Assembly: GCA_903824785.1 (NCBI GenBank)
Contig: CAIJYD010000053.1
Span: forward strand, 1-43,980
Direction: 5' to 3'
Source of the DNA: an uncultured Bacteroidota bacterium
Lineage (GTDB): Bacteria; Bacteroidota; Bacteroidia; Bacteroidales; VadinHA17
Length of the DNA: 43,980 bases
This document shows positions 34,523 to 43,759 of the stretch, piece by piece. How positions within the stretch are numbered: the stretch's first letter is position 1; each line of letters opens with the position of its first letter. The notes beneath the pieces are model-generated. The model made no database searches. It saw only the letters and a list, made by a program, of their open reading frames with translations, and had not been told where the DNA came from. The translations under genes and the position numbers were made by a program.

Positions 34523-35535
34523 ATCTTAAAGAGGAAAAGTATAATAAGTATGCTCTCGTAAGGGAAATGATGGAAACCCCCGGAATCATAAGCTCCTTTA
34601 ATCATGAAGCAGCAGCCGGTTTTGCCGCCAAACTGAAGTCAGTAAAAGGGCTGTTTCTCACAGGAGAGGGTAGCAGCAGGATCTTTCCTGCCAAAAGAGC
34701 AATTCAGGCATCTCTTAAAAAAGGGCTCGCATTACCTGTATTAACTGAGGGGTGCACACAGGCTGAGGAGTATAGCCTTAAAGATTATGCGGTGTTTGCT
34801 GCTTCAAATTCAGGGCAGACAAAAGAGGTTATCCGTCTGGCAACTGCCCTTAAAAACCAAAAACATACAGCCGTTTTCGGCCTGACAGCCAACCCGGGAA
34901 CTAAACTTGAAGAAATTGCTTCAGGGACTCATGTACTGAAATGCGGAAAGGAAAACGCTGTTGCTGCAACAAAATCAGTCGTTGAACAGGGACTGTTTTA
35001 TGATTCTCTTCTCCGGCATATGACAGGGGAGAAAATGGAAGGGCTGAATGACCTGGCCGAAAAAACAGAACAGGCTCTTACTATAAAGATCGATTCTTCC
35101 ATAACTGAGATAATAAAGAAGGCAACTGTTATCTATTTTGCAGGAAGGAATAACGGGGTAGCTGAAGAACTGGCACTGAAAACCAACGAAATTACCCGCA
35201 AAAAATCGGCATTTCTCGAGGGTACCTTTGCCGTTCACGGCATTGAAGAGGTGATGGATAAGAGTGAAGTATTAATCTGGATCGAACCGTTTCCCGCAGA
35301 GCAGGAGAAATTTAGTGAGTGTCTTGTAAAGGGAGTCGGAATGAATATTATTGCCGTTTCAACCCAAAAAACTATTTTCCCGACAATTATTATTCCTGAT
35401 GGAGGGCAGTATGCTGAGTATGTTCAGCTTGCAGCCGGTTGGAATATCCTTGCAGAAACCGGAATCTCGCTTGGTATTGATCTTGATAAACCGGTTCGTG
35501 CCAGAAAAGTCGGGAACGAATATATTCCCGGATAA
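34519..35535 (+). CDS. Double-SIS-domain sugar isomerase/deaminase
   Basis: 338 aa from ATG 34519 (34513 also in frame). Two SIS domains: the first with GEGSSRIFPAKRAI and ASNSGQTKEV (sugar-phosphate loop), the second with YFAGRNNGVAEELALKTNEI and EGTFAVHGIEEVM. This is the isomerase half of GlmS without the glutaminase domain, as in AgaS- and archaeal GlmD-type glucosamine-6-phosphate deaminases. It is coupled to a deacetylase gene. The precise substrate is inferred. Confidence 0.8.
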   Translation: MNLKEEKYNKYALVREMMETPGIISSFNHEAAAGFAAKLKSVKGLFLTGEGSSRIFPAKRAIQASLKKGLALPVLTEGCTQAEEYSLKDYAVFAASNSGQTKEVIRLATALKNQKHTAVFGLTANPGTKLEEIASGTHVLKCGKENAVAATKSVVEQGLFYDSLLRHMTGEKMEGLNDLAEKTEQALTIKIDSSITEIIKKATVIYFAGRNNGVAEELALKTNEITRKKSAFLEGTFAVHGIEEVMDKSEVLIWIEPFPAEQEKFSECLVKGVGMNIIAVSTQKTIFPTIIIPDGGQYAEYVQLAAGWNILAETGISLGIDLDKPVRARKVGNEYIPG

Positions 35536-35728
35536 CGCATGATTTATTAAAACCGGTTTTTGCTGCGAATTGCTCACACCGACAAACAAAAACATGGCTC
35601 TTCGCACCTGTTTTGGGAAGGGAAAGTGAAGAAAATCAATATATTCGCAGTTAGATTATGATGAGGTAATTAATATTAATAGGTATATGTTATATTTACA
35701 GTTACAATAAGTTATTATTTCTAAAATT

Positions 35729-36706
35729 ATGGCAAAGAAAGAAGTAGCAGTAGGAATTGATATTGGTGGAACTAATACAATTTTTGGTTTTGTTGACAGG
35801 GATGGAAATCTTCTTGGTGAGGACAAGTTAAAGACAACTCATTATGATGAAATTGAAGTTTTTGTTGCGGCATTGTATGAAAAAATAATGGTTACAGCCC
35901 AGAAAATCGGGAATGGAATTGATGTTATCGGATTTGGAATAGGTGCTCCAATGGGTAACATAAACAAGGGAACCATTGAACATGCGGCAGGGCTTCCCTG
36001 GAAAGGGATAGTTCCCCTTGCAGAGATCTTCAACAAACATACCGGACTTCCTGTAATCGTTACCAACGATGCCAATGCGGCAGCAGTAGGTGAGATGGTT
36101 TACGGAGGCGCAAAAGGGATGAAAAACTTTGTTGTGATTACTTTAGGTACCGGATTGGGAAGTGGTTTTGTCGTTGATGGTAAGCTTGTTTACGGACATG
36201 ACGGATTTGCAGGAGAAATTGGGCATACTGCAATAAGGCCGGGTCCATCTAACCGCGATTGCGGATGCGGAAGAAAAGGATGCCTCGAAACATATGTATC
36301 TGCTACAGGTCTTAAACGATCGCTCCTTAAAATAATGGCCGACAGTATGGAACCCAGTGAGTTAAGAAAATATAGTTTTGAAGAACTTGATGCCGAAATT
36401 ATTCATGAAGCAGCCCGGCGGGGAGATTATATAGCAAAAAGAGCTTTTACACATACAGGAAGGATGCTTGGTTTCAAACTGGCCGATGTGGTGGCACATA
36501 CCAACCCTGAAGCAATATTTCTTTTTGGAGGCTTGGCTCTTGCAAAAGACCTCATTTTTGAACCGGCAAAAGAATATATGGAGGAGAATCTTCTCAGTAT
36601 TTACAAGGGGAAAGTAAAACTGCTGGCATCGGAATTAAGCACTCAGAATGCCGCGGTCCTTGGAGCCAGTTCACTGGTCTGGTCAACCAAGGATTTAAAA
36701 TCATAA
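35729..36706 (+). CDS. ROK-family sugar kinase (copy 2)
   Basis: 325 aa, close paralog of the 30722 kinase with the same motifs: GIDIGGTNTIFGFV, TNDANAAAVGE with Asp114, and zinc motif CGCGRKGC (Cys178, Cys180, Cys185). It closes the sugar cluster after a gap of about 190 bp that holds a perfect 12-bp palindrome AAAACCGGTTTT (35549-35560). Two kinases may serve different sugars (glucose and an amino sugar, for example). Confidence 0.88.
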   Translation: MAKKEVAVGIDIGGTNTIFGFVDRDGNLLGEDKLKTTHYDEIEVFVAALYEKIMVTAQKIGNGIDVIGFGIGAPMGNINKGTIEHAAGLPWKGIVPLAEIFNKHTGLPVIVTNDANAAAVGEMVYGGAKGMKNFVVITLGTGLGSGFVVDGKLVYGHDGFAGEIGHTAIRPGPSNRDCGCGRKGCLETYVSATGLKRSLLKIMADSMEPSELRKYSFEELDAEIIHEAARRGDYIAKRAFTHTGRMLGFKLADVVAHTNPEAIFLFGGLALAKDLIFEPAKEYMEENLLSIYKGKVKLLASELSTQNAAVLGASSLVWSTKDLKS

Positions 36707-36722
36707 AATAATAACTTCATAT

Positions 36723-37109
36723 ATGGCCAATTTCTCGGAGATTCTCAATCATATTCTTGGGGTCGTATTTATTATTATTGTTCTCGCTTTGGCCTATGCT
36801 TATCTGAAACCACACCAGCTTCATCACCGGAGAATGGTTTCCACCCTTCTGCTAAAGGCCAGCTATCTTGTTTATCTGCTGGTGCTGTTAATTGTTATTT
36901 TTATGGCCACACTTGTTAGAGGAGGGCTGGAACAGGTATTTTACGGCATTGAGTTTTTTGCATTCCTTATGGTTCTTTTTTTACCAACCATTGGGATCCT
37001 GGCCAGAAAGCTCAGCCAGTTCAGCAAGAAAAGAGAAGGCTATAATTACTTTTTTTCCATTATCAATATCCTTTCAATTATTGCAGTTCTGATTATGTAT
37101 TACATTTAG
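36723..37109 (+). CDS. Small membrane protein, four helices
   Basis: 128 aa with four hydrophobic segments (about 10-28, 44-62, 72-92, 108-127). A His-rich linker KPHQLHHRRM lies between the first two. No family recognised. It begins 17 bp after the second ROK kinase and may be co-transcribed with it. Confidence 0.65.
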   Translation: MANFSEILNHILGVVFIIIVLALAYAYLKPHQLHHRRMVSTLLLKASYLVYLLVLLIVIFMATLVRGGLEQVFYGIEFFAFLMVLFLPTIGILARKLSQFSKKREGYNYFFSIINILSIIAVLIMYYI

Positions 37110-37214
37110 TAAAAATAGAAATCTATTTATTTTACAAGATCAGGAAGAAGGATTATTAATCTTTAGTTGTAAAACATATCGTAACTTTAACTTTTAATTT
37201 TAAAACCGAAAAAG

Positions 37215-38867
37215 ATGATCCAGGAAAGATTAATCGGGTATATTGAACAGAGTATCAGGGAAAACTGGGACAAGGAAGCCTTGTCTAATTATAAAGAAAC
37301 AGGTTATTCCTACAAGACTATCGCAGAAAAAATTCTTAAACTTCATATTCTGTTTAAAGAATCAGAGGTGAAAGAGGGAGATAAAATTGCTCTGATCGGA
37401 AAGAATTCTGCAAATTGGTGTGTAACATATCTGGCCACAGTAACGTATGGAGCCATTGTTGTTCCGATTCTTCCCGATTTTAAACCTGAAGATATAACCA
37501 ATATCCTGAACCATTCAGATTCGCGGCTACTTTTTATTGACGATAAAATATACGAGTCAATCGATATCACAAAGGTACCTGAGATAATAAGTGTTCTTTC
37601 GCTCGACGACTTTAAGATGGTTATGTCAGCCTCATCGTCGGTCGGCGAATTCTACTCAACTCTTGACGAAAGTTATTTAAAACTATATCCTGATCTTAAG
37701 AAGGAGGAGATTAAATTTTCAGACATTTCAAATGATGAGCTTGCAGTAATCAGCTATACTTCCGGAACAACAGGCTTCTCAAAAGGAGTTATGGTTCCGC
37801 ATAACAGCCTTGCAGCAAATGTAAGGTATGCACAGGAAAATATGCCTCTTGAATCGGGCGACCCCGTAGTTTCATTTCTACCTCTGGCACACACTTTCGG
37901 ATGTGCTTTTGAGTTTCTATTCCCGTTTACTTTAGGATGTCATATAACTATTCTAACGAAAACCCCCTCCCCGCAAATTCTCATACAGGCATTCAAGGAG
38001 ATTAAGCCAAGGCTGATTCTTTCAGTTCCTCTGGTAGTTGAGAAGATCTACAAAAAGCAGCTTCTTCCGCTTCTAAGCAAGCCACACATGAAGATTCTTC
38101 TTGCCATACCTCTGGTTAATAAAATACTGTTTAAAAAAATCAGGGAGAAACTAACAGAGACATTTGGAGGGCGGTTTAAAGAGCTGGTGGTTGGTGGAGC
38201 AGCCTTTAATGCTGATGCCGAAAAATTCTTCAGAAAAATTGGGTTCCGATTTACTGTCGGATATGGAATGACGGAATGCGGACCGCTTATCAGCTATGCA
38301 TCGTGGGATACAACCAAACTTGGTGCATCTGGCAGGGCTGTTGATACACTTGAAGTAACTATCGATTCCCCCGACCCGGTTAATATCGTTGGCGAAATAA
38401 TTCTGAGAGGAGAAAACGTTACTACCGGATATTATAAGAACGAAAAGGCAACCCGCGAGATGATCGACAGCAGAGGATGGATGCATACCGGAGACCTTGG
38501 TGTAATTGATAAAGAGGGCAATATCTTCATTAAGGGAAGGAGCAAAAGTATGATTCTGGGTCCTTCCGGGAAAAATATTTATCCTGAGGAAATAGAGTCT
38601 GTGATAAACAATAAGGATTATATAACCGAATCACTGGTTATCTCTGAAGAAAACAAGCTTATAGGACTGATCTTTCCCGATTACGAAATGATGAAGCGAG
38701 ACAATATCTCTGAGGAACAACTAATCGCGGTTCTGGATCAGATAAGAAAGGATATCAATCAAAGGCTGCCTGATTTTATGTCGGTCAGTAAATTCAGGAT
38801 CCACCCCGAAGAATTTGTAAAAACGCCCAAAAGAAGCATAAAGAGATTTTTATATACCAAAGAATAA
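37215..38867 (+). CDS. AMP-dependent acyl-CoA synthetase (long-chain type)
   Basis: 550 aa. The adenylate-forming signature YTSGTTGFSKGVM lies at 181-193, followed by GYGMTECGP and GWMHTGDLG, then the hinge and C-terminal domain (GRSKSMILGPSGKNIYPEEI). The order and the GPSGKNIYPEE segment fit long-chain fatty acid-CoA ligases (FadD-like). It activates fatty acids as acyl-AMP, then acyl-CoA. Substrate length cannot be fixed by eye. Confidence 0.88.
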   Translation: MIQERLIGYIEQSIRENWDKEALSNYKETGYSYKTIAEKILKLHILFKESEVKEGDKIALIGKNSANWCVTYLATVTYGAIVVPILPDFKPEDITNILNHSDSRLLFIDDKIYESIDITKVPEIISVLSLDDFKMVMSASSSVGEFYSTLDESYLKLYPDLKKEEIKFSDISNDELAVISYTSGTTGFSKGVMVPHNSLAANVRYAQENMPLESGDPVVSFLPLAHTFGCAFEFLFPFTLGCHITILTKTPSPQILIQAFKEIKPRLILSVPLVVEKIYKKQLLPLLSKPHMKILLAIPLVNKILFKKIREKLTETFGGRFKELVVGGAAFNADAEKFFRKIGFRFTVGYGMTECGPLISYASWDTTKLGASGRAVDTLEVTIDSPDPVNIVGEIILRGENVTTGYYKNEKATREMIDSRGWMHTGDLGVIDKEGNIFIKGRSKSMILGPSGKNIYPEEIESVINNKDYITESLVISEENKLIGLIFPDYEMMKRDNISEEQLIAVLDQIRKDINQRLPDFMSVSKFRIHPEEFVKTPKRSIKRFLYTKE

Positions 38868-38942
38868 TATCCCGTAACCCCATCTGAAGGAGTTTTGAAA
38901 ACCGGAGAGGGGGAAGGGACTAATCTTTAAAGAATTCTGTTT

Positions 38943-39620
38943 ATGGAACTATATGTAGTAATAGTTGCAGGAGGAAGCGGCAAACGGATGGGAGCAGAAA
39001 TTCCCAAACAGTTTCTTGAGCTGGCAGGACGACCGGTACTAATGCACACGATTGAAAGATTCAAATCATTCAATGCCGGAATTGAAATAATAACAGTTCT
39101 TCCTGAAAACCAGCTAAGACACTGGCTTGAACTTCAGGAAAAATATTCCTTCACAGTTCCGCAAACACTGGTAAAAGGAGGTTCTTCCAGATTCTTTTCG
39201 GTAAAAAACGGACTAAAGTTTGTAAATTCTCCGTCACTTGTAGCTATCCATGATGGTGTCAGGCCCTTCGTCAGCATAGATACAATCAAAAGATGTTTCG
39301 AAACAGCTGAAAAACTAGGCAATGCAATTCCTTCAATTTCGCCAACGGAGTCACTGAGAATTTTAACCGATCAGGGAAGCATGCCACTGAACCGCCTTCA
39401 GGTAAAGCAGATACAAACGCCTCAGGTATTTATTTCAGAACTTATTAAAAAAGCCTATTTGCAGGAGTATCAGCCTGAGTTTACAGACGATGCAACAGTT
39501 CTTGAAAAGAGTGGTGAAAAGATTAACCTTATTGAGGGTAACCGCGAGAATATTAAGATCACCAATCCTGAAGATCTTATCATTTCCACCGCTCTGTTGC
39601 CAACTATCTCCAGAATCTGA
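38943..39620 (+). CDS. ispD: 2-C-methyl-D-erythritol 4-phosphate cytidylyltransferase
   Basis: 225 aa, the normal length. VIVAGGSGKRMGAEIPKQFL (CTP-binding loop), HDGVRPFVS and TDDATVLEKSG are IspD signatures. It makes CDP-methylerythritol in the MEP isoprenoid pathway. It stands in a run of unrelated housekeeping genes on the same strand; no partner pathway gene is adjacent. Confidence 0.92.
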   Translation: MELYVVIVAGGSGKRMGAEIPKQFLELAGRPVLMHTIERFKSFNAGIEIITVLPENQLRHWLELQEKYSFTVPQTLVKGGSSRFFSVKNGLKFVNSPSLVAIHDGVRPFVSIDTIKRCFETAEKLGNAIPSISPTESLRILTDQGSMPLNRLQVKQIQTPQVFISELIKKAYLQEYQPEFTDDATVLEKSGEKINLIEGNRENIKITNPEDLIISTALLPTISRI

Positions 39621-39710
39621 GTGGGCTGGAGATACACTTTTCTTTCGGTTATTACGGAAAAAATTCCGGAGGCTTCAACAACAAACCTATTTGATAATTA
39701 AGTAAAACGG

Positions 39711-40838
39711 ATGTTTGACAAGAGTGTTTTTAATTACCAGGGACTTGAAGTAAAGGTTTCCGACTATGCAAATGACGGCATCCTCGATATTCTGAATCAT
39801 GCAATTCAGGGTTCCGAAGGTGGATTAAGGTTTTCATTACAGAACATTGCCCCACGTATTGAGGCCTATAAAGATCAGATAAGATTTGTTTCACTTTACA
39901 GGAAAAATCAGATTACCGGAACTGTCGGATCATGTTTTCGTATCTCAGGTCAGGGCCCTTTGCGATATCCTACTTCCTATTTACGATACCTTGCTTTTCA
40001 GTCAACATATCAGTCGGATCTTAACTGGAGAAAACGAAGAGAGGCCCATATTAAGCCTGAAAAGGATGACAGCTTCAAACAAAAAACCCTGGAGATTTTC
40101 AGTAAGCCTCACATGCTTGATCTCAATAACGTATTTGAAGGCGACAAGCATATCATGTATGCTTTTGTTGAGAGCATGAATGAAAGGTCAAAGAATCTGG
40201 TGCATCAGGCAGGGTATGATTATATCAGATCTTTTCTTACTGTGGCATTCAGCAGGTTTTCCCCAAAACCCGATAAGCGTGTAGAGAAACTCAGAGATGA
40301 AGAAAAGGGTAAGATGGAACTTCTTCTTCAGGAATTTTACAGAGATTACTCCTTTTTCAGTACAGAATATTCATTTTTTGGAAACAAGTACTATGTTTTA
40401 AAAGAGGGAGATGAAATTATTGCCGGGGTAAGTACAATCCCTTCAGTTTACAAAGTGTACGATGTTCCGGGAATATGGGGCTGGGTAATGATGAAAGTTC
40501 TTCCTAAAATTCCATATTTCAGAAGGCTGTTCCGTCCGGGGGAATTCAGATACCTTGTCTTTGATGCGATTTTCTGTAAAAAAGGAAGAGAAGCCGTTCT
40601 TGCTGATCTGTTTGAGTCGGCTTGTGCCGCTGAAGGGTTTCATACCGGGTTAACCTGGCTTGACGACAGAAGTGAGCTTTATGATAAGATAAGAACCGGT
40701 GTCAGAATGGGCTCCCTGAACAGGATGCTGAATGCAAAACCCGGGCTGGTTTATACAAAATTTATAAATCTGTCGCAGAAAGAAAAGGATCTTTTTTATG
40801 ATGCCCCGGCTTATATCTCGGGTTTCGATTTTTCATAA
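39711..40838 (+). CDS. GNAT-like protein of unknown substrate
   Basis: 375 aa. The C-terminal half looks like an acetyltransferase-type fold with IIAGVSTIPSVYKVYDVPG and a late EAVLADLFESACAAEGFHTG segment; the N-terminal part (IRFVSLYRKNQITGTVGSC) may be another such unit. No signal peptide. The family was not identified with certainty, so the GNAT label is tentative. Confidence 0.5.
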   Translation: MFDKSVFNYQGLEVKVSDYANDGILDILNHAIQGSEGGLRFSLQNIAPRIEAYKDQIRFVSLYRKNQITGTVGSCFRISGQGPLRYPTSYLRYLAFQSTYQSDLNWRKRREAHIKPEKDDSFKQKTLEIFSKPHMLDLNNVFEGDKHIMYAFVESMNERSKNLVHQAGYDYIRSFLTVAFSRFSPKPDKRVEKLRDEEKGKMELLLQEFYRDYSFFSTEYSFFGNKYYVLKEGDEIIAGVSTIPSVYKVYDVPGIWGWVMMKVLPKIPYFRRLFRPGEFRYLVFDAIFCKKGREAVLADLFESACAAEGFHTGLTWLDDRSELYDKIRTGVRMGSLNRMLNAKPGLVYTKFINLSQKEKDLFYDAPAYISGFDFS

Positions 40839-40919
40839 ATATAAAGAGAGAATCGTTTCTTTTAGCCGACAGAAGAGAAAACAATTACCCACAACAGGAG
40901 ATCAATTAAATATAAACTG

Positions 40920-42368
40920 ATGGAAAGAAAAATTTTAGGTTTAATTCTTGTAATACTTTTCGCAGGAAGAGTAAATACTGTTTCAGGACAGGAATCAGAA
41001 GGCAGATATGTACCGGAAACAGATCCGCTGGTTCTTGAGAAGCTTGAAAAATGGCAGGATCTGAAATTCGGATTACTGATGCACTGGGGAGCCTACAGTC
41101 AGTGGGGAATCGTAGAATCGTGGTCAATTTGCGCGGAAGACGAAGGTTGGTGCCGAAGGAGCAATCCGGATTATACCCAGTACAAAAAAGATTATGAAAA
41201 CCTTCAGACAACATTTAACCCCATTGAGTTTAATCCTGAAAAATGGGCAAAAGCAGCAAAGAATGCGGGAATGAAATATGTTGTTTTCACCACAAAACAT
41301 CACGATGGATTCAGTATGTTCGACACTAAGCTGACAGACTACAGGATTACCAGCGACAGGACTCCTTTCCATACAAATCCCAGGGCAAATATTGCAAAAG
41401 AGGTATTCAATGCTTTCAGAGCGGAAGGAATGTGGGCAGGTGCTTATTTTTCCAAACCCGACTGGCATAATGAAAATTACTGGTGGCCTAATTTTGCAAC
41501 ACCCGACAGGAATGTCAACTATGATGTTACCAGATATCCGGAGCGCTGGGAGAATTTTGTCCAGTTTACTCAGGGTCAGATAATGGAACTTCTGGGTGGG
41601 GATTATGGCAAAATTGATATCCTCTGGCTCGATGGAGGACAGGTACAGAAGATGACAAAAGAAGAGGTATTAAAACATATAACATCTCCCGATTATAAGT
41701 TTGCCAGAATTCAGAATCAGGATATCCGGATGGACGAACTTGTTGTTAAGGCACGTCAGAAACAACCGGGAATTATTGTTGTAGACAGGGCTGTGCATGG
41801 AAAGAATCAGAACTATCTCACTCCTGAAAACAGAGTGCCGGAGAAAGCACTTTCCTATCCGTGGGAGTCGTGTATAATAGCAGGCGGAAGCTGGTCGTGG
41901 CTCCCCGATGCAAAATATATGAGCGGAAAGGATGCCGTGCAGCTTCTTGTTGATATTGTGGTAAAAGGAGGTAACCTGTTGCTGAACATTGCTCCCGGAC
42001 CGTTAGGCCAGTGGCACGATGAGGCATACAGGCTTCTTGACGATATCGGCCAGTGGATGAAGGTGAACAGTGAAGCTGTTTATGGGACCAGAGCCCTGGC
42101 GCCATGCAAGGAAGGCAAGGTTTGTATTACAAGGAAGGGAGACAAAACACTATACCTTTATTATATGGCAGAAAACGGGGAGAAAATGCCTGCCCGGATA
42201 GGGATGACAACATTCTCATTGCCGGCCGGCGCCAGGGTAAAGATGTTAGGTTCAGAGACAAACCTCAAATGGGATAAGACAGAGACAGGTTTTTCTGTAA
42301 CTATTCCTGAAAAGATCAGGAATGCACCCCCCTCAAAATATGTTTGGGTAGCGAAAGTGACATTTTAG
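40920..42368 (+). CDS. Alpha-L-fucosidase, GH29
   Basis: 482 aa. A signal peptide (about 1-23, ending NTVSG) is followed by the GH29 domain: FGLLMHWG, VVFTTKHHDGFSMFD (HHDGF 127-131) and ILWLDGG with the likely nucleophile Asp238; a C-terminal beta domain ends the protein. It releases alpha-linked fucose from glycans in the periplasm or outside. No polysaccharide-utilisation genes (SusC/D) are adjacent. It converges on the AIM24 gene with a 10-bp gap. Confidence 0.88.
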   Translation: MERKILGLILVILFAGRVNTVSGQESEGRYVPETDPLVLEKLEKWQDLKFGLLMHWGAYSQWGIVESWSICAEDEGWCRRSNPDYTQYKKDYENLQTTFNPIEFNPEKWAKAAKNAGMKYVVFTTKHHDGFSMFDTKLTDYRITSDRTPFHTNPRANIAKEVFNAFRAEGMWAGAYFSKPDWHNENYWWPNFATPDRNVNYDVTRYPERWENFVQFTQGQIMELLGGDYGKIDILWLDGGQVQKMTKEEVLKHITSPDYKFARIQNQDIRMDELVVKARQKQPGIIVVDRAVHGKNQNYLTPENRVPEKALSYPWESCIIAGGSWSWLPDAKYMSGKDAVQLLVDIVVKGGNLLLNIAPGPLGQWHDEAYRLLDDIGQWMKVNSEAVYGTRALAPCKEGKVCITRKGDKTLYLYYMAENGEKMPARIGMTTFSLPAGARVKMLGSETNLKWDKTETGFSVTIPEKIRNAPPSKYVWVAKVTF

Positions 42369-42378
42369 GATACGAAAA

Positions 42379-43146
42379 TTATCTTTCGAACAGACTGCCC
42401 AGAACTGAGCCTGCTTCCTTTCCCGCATTTCTGCCCATTGGCGACAATGCTCTTATCAGTTTTCGTATAGGCATCGATTGAAGCCACACTTTTCCTGTAC
42501 CACGAATGGTAGCAAGGAATAATCCCTCTCCTCCGAAAACCATTGATTTGAGGCTTCCTGTTGTCTCAATATCGAAATCGAGAGTTGGTTCATAGGCAAC
42601 AATGCATCCGGTATCAATACGGAGGGTTTCATTATTTAATTGCCGCTCTATAACTGTTCCGCCGGCATGAATAAAAGCTTTTCCATCTCCCTCTAGCTTC
42701 TGCATAATAAATCCCTCTCCTCCCAGAAGACCGGCTCCTATCTTTTGATTCAGGGTAATAGTGAGTTTGGTGCCAAGTGCAGCACAAAGGAAACCATCTT
42801 TCTGCACAATCAGGTTATTCCGCATCAGGTTCAAATCAACCGGGATAATGGTTCCGGGATATGGAGCTGCAAATGCAACCCGGCTTTTGGAGTTGCCCTG
42901 GTTTGTAAAATGAGTTATGAAAAGCGACTCACCAGTAATCAGCCTTGATCCCGCAGATAGCAATTTCCCCATCAGGCTCTGGTTCGGGGTAGAACCGTCA
43001 CCCATCTTAACTTCAAAGGTGATGTCCTGTTCCATATATACCATAGTGCCGGCCTCCGCAATTACTGTTTCTCTCGGATCGAGCTCAATTTCAACGAATT
43101 GAATGTCATCCCCGAAAATCTTATAATCAATTTCATGTGATACCAT
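42379..43146 (-). CDS. AIM24/TIGR00266-family protein
   Basis: 255 aa. [44 protein letters not shown] and [20 protein letters not shown] follow the beta-helix-like repeat layout of the AIM24 family (TIGR00266). Members are widespread and of unclear role; the fold is related to tryptophan RNA-binding attenuator-like proteins. No signal peptide. It converges on the fucosidase gene. Confidence 0.85.
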   Translation of the reverse strand: MVSHEIDYKIFGDDIQFVEIELDPRETVIAEAGTMVYMEQDITFEVKMGDGSTPNQSLMGKLLSAGSRLITGESLFITHFTNQGNSKSRVAFAAPYPGTIIPVDLNLMRNNLIVQKDGFLCAALGTKLTITLNQKIGAGLLGGEGFIMQKLEGDGKAFIHAGGTVIERQLNNETLRIDTGCIVAYEPTLDFDIETTGSLKSMVFGGEGLFLATIRGTGKVWLQSMPIRKLIRALSPMGRNAGKEAGSVLGSLFER

Positions 43147-43507
43147 AGCGCTTAAACATTAAAGTGAAAAAATCAATTTAGCTAAATTGAATACCGAAAT
43201 TAAGCAATTGGATCACAATAAGCAAAGTGAATGATTAAAATTATTCCTTTTTGGGCGGTGCTGTCGCTAAAAGATGCTGCAGAGCAACAAACCCCGAAGG
43301 GCTCGACCAAGTCCAATATTAAAAGAAAAGTTATTTTGATGGTTTACCGGACAACAATGATTTAAAGGCAGGAATGCCAAGCTCCTGATGGTCGGTTCGT
43401 GGAAAATTTAATTGTCAGATAACTTATAGACAATTATTAGCATAAATTCAATTAAATAACTAATTTTGCGTACCAATGTGGTACACAAAACTTAAATGAA
43501 GATAGTT
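43147..43507. other. Intergenic, 361 bp, with a GC-rich patch
   Basis: Between the AIM24 gene and the toxin-antitoxin operon. A patch at 43250-43320 is richer in G+C than its surroundings and holds CGGTGCTGTCG (43256-43266), an 11-mer also found at 23769-23779 in the island. The right end carries the operon promoter and operator, listed separately. Nothing else is seen. Confidence 0.3.
43437..43484 (+). promoter_or_regulatory. Promoter and palindromic operator of the toxin-antitoxin operon
   Basis: TTAG (43437-43440) as a near -33 box, a 20-bp spacer and a perfect TAnnTTTG -7 box, TAATTTTG (43461-43468). Directly behind, GTACCA (43470-43475) and TGGTAC (43479-43484) form a perfect palindrome with a 3-nt centre, covering the expected transcription start. 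Binding by the antitoxin, alone or with toxin, would block transcription. Confidence 0.65.
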
Positions 43508-43759
43508 ATGTTGATAATAAATACAAGAGAGTTCAGACAAAAACAAAAAATGTACCTTGATCTCGTTGATAAAAATGTGCAAGTAATAGTACAGAGAGGG
43601 AAAGGCAAAGCTTACGCATTAACACTAATAACGGAGGCTGATCGTTATTTTTCAGACCCTGAGATAAAACAGCATATTGCTAATTCTATTGACCAGGCAG
43701 AACGAGGGGAGCTTACTACATTACCTAAAGAGGATATAAATAAGTTCCTTGGGTTATGA
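43508..43759 (+). CDS. Phd/YefM-type antitoxin
   Basis: 83 aa from ATG 43508 (43496 also in frame). NTREFRQKQKMYLDLVDKN and VIVQRGKGKAYALTLI match the Phd/YefM N-terminal DNA-binding fold, and the acidic tail (SIDQAERGELTTLPKEDI) is the toxin-neutralising part. Its stop overlaps the toxin ATG (ATGA, 43756-43759), so translation is coupled. It would autoregulate through the palindrome at 43470-43484. Confidence 0.85.
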   Translation: MLIINTREFRQKQKMYLDLVDKNVQVIVQRGKGKAYALTLITEADRYFSDPEIKQHIANSIDQAERGELTTLPKEDINKFLGL

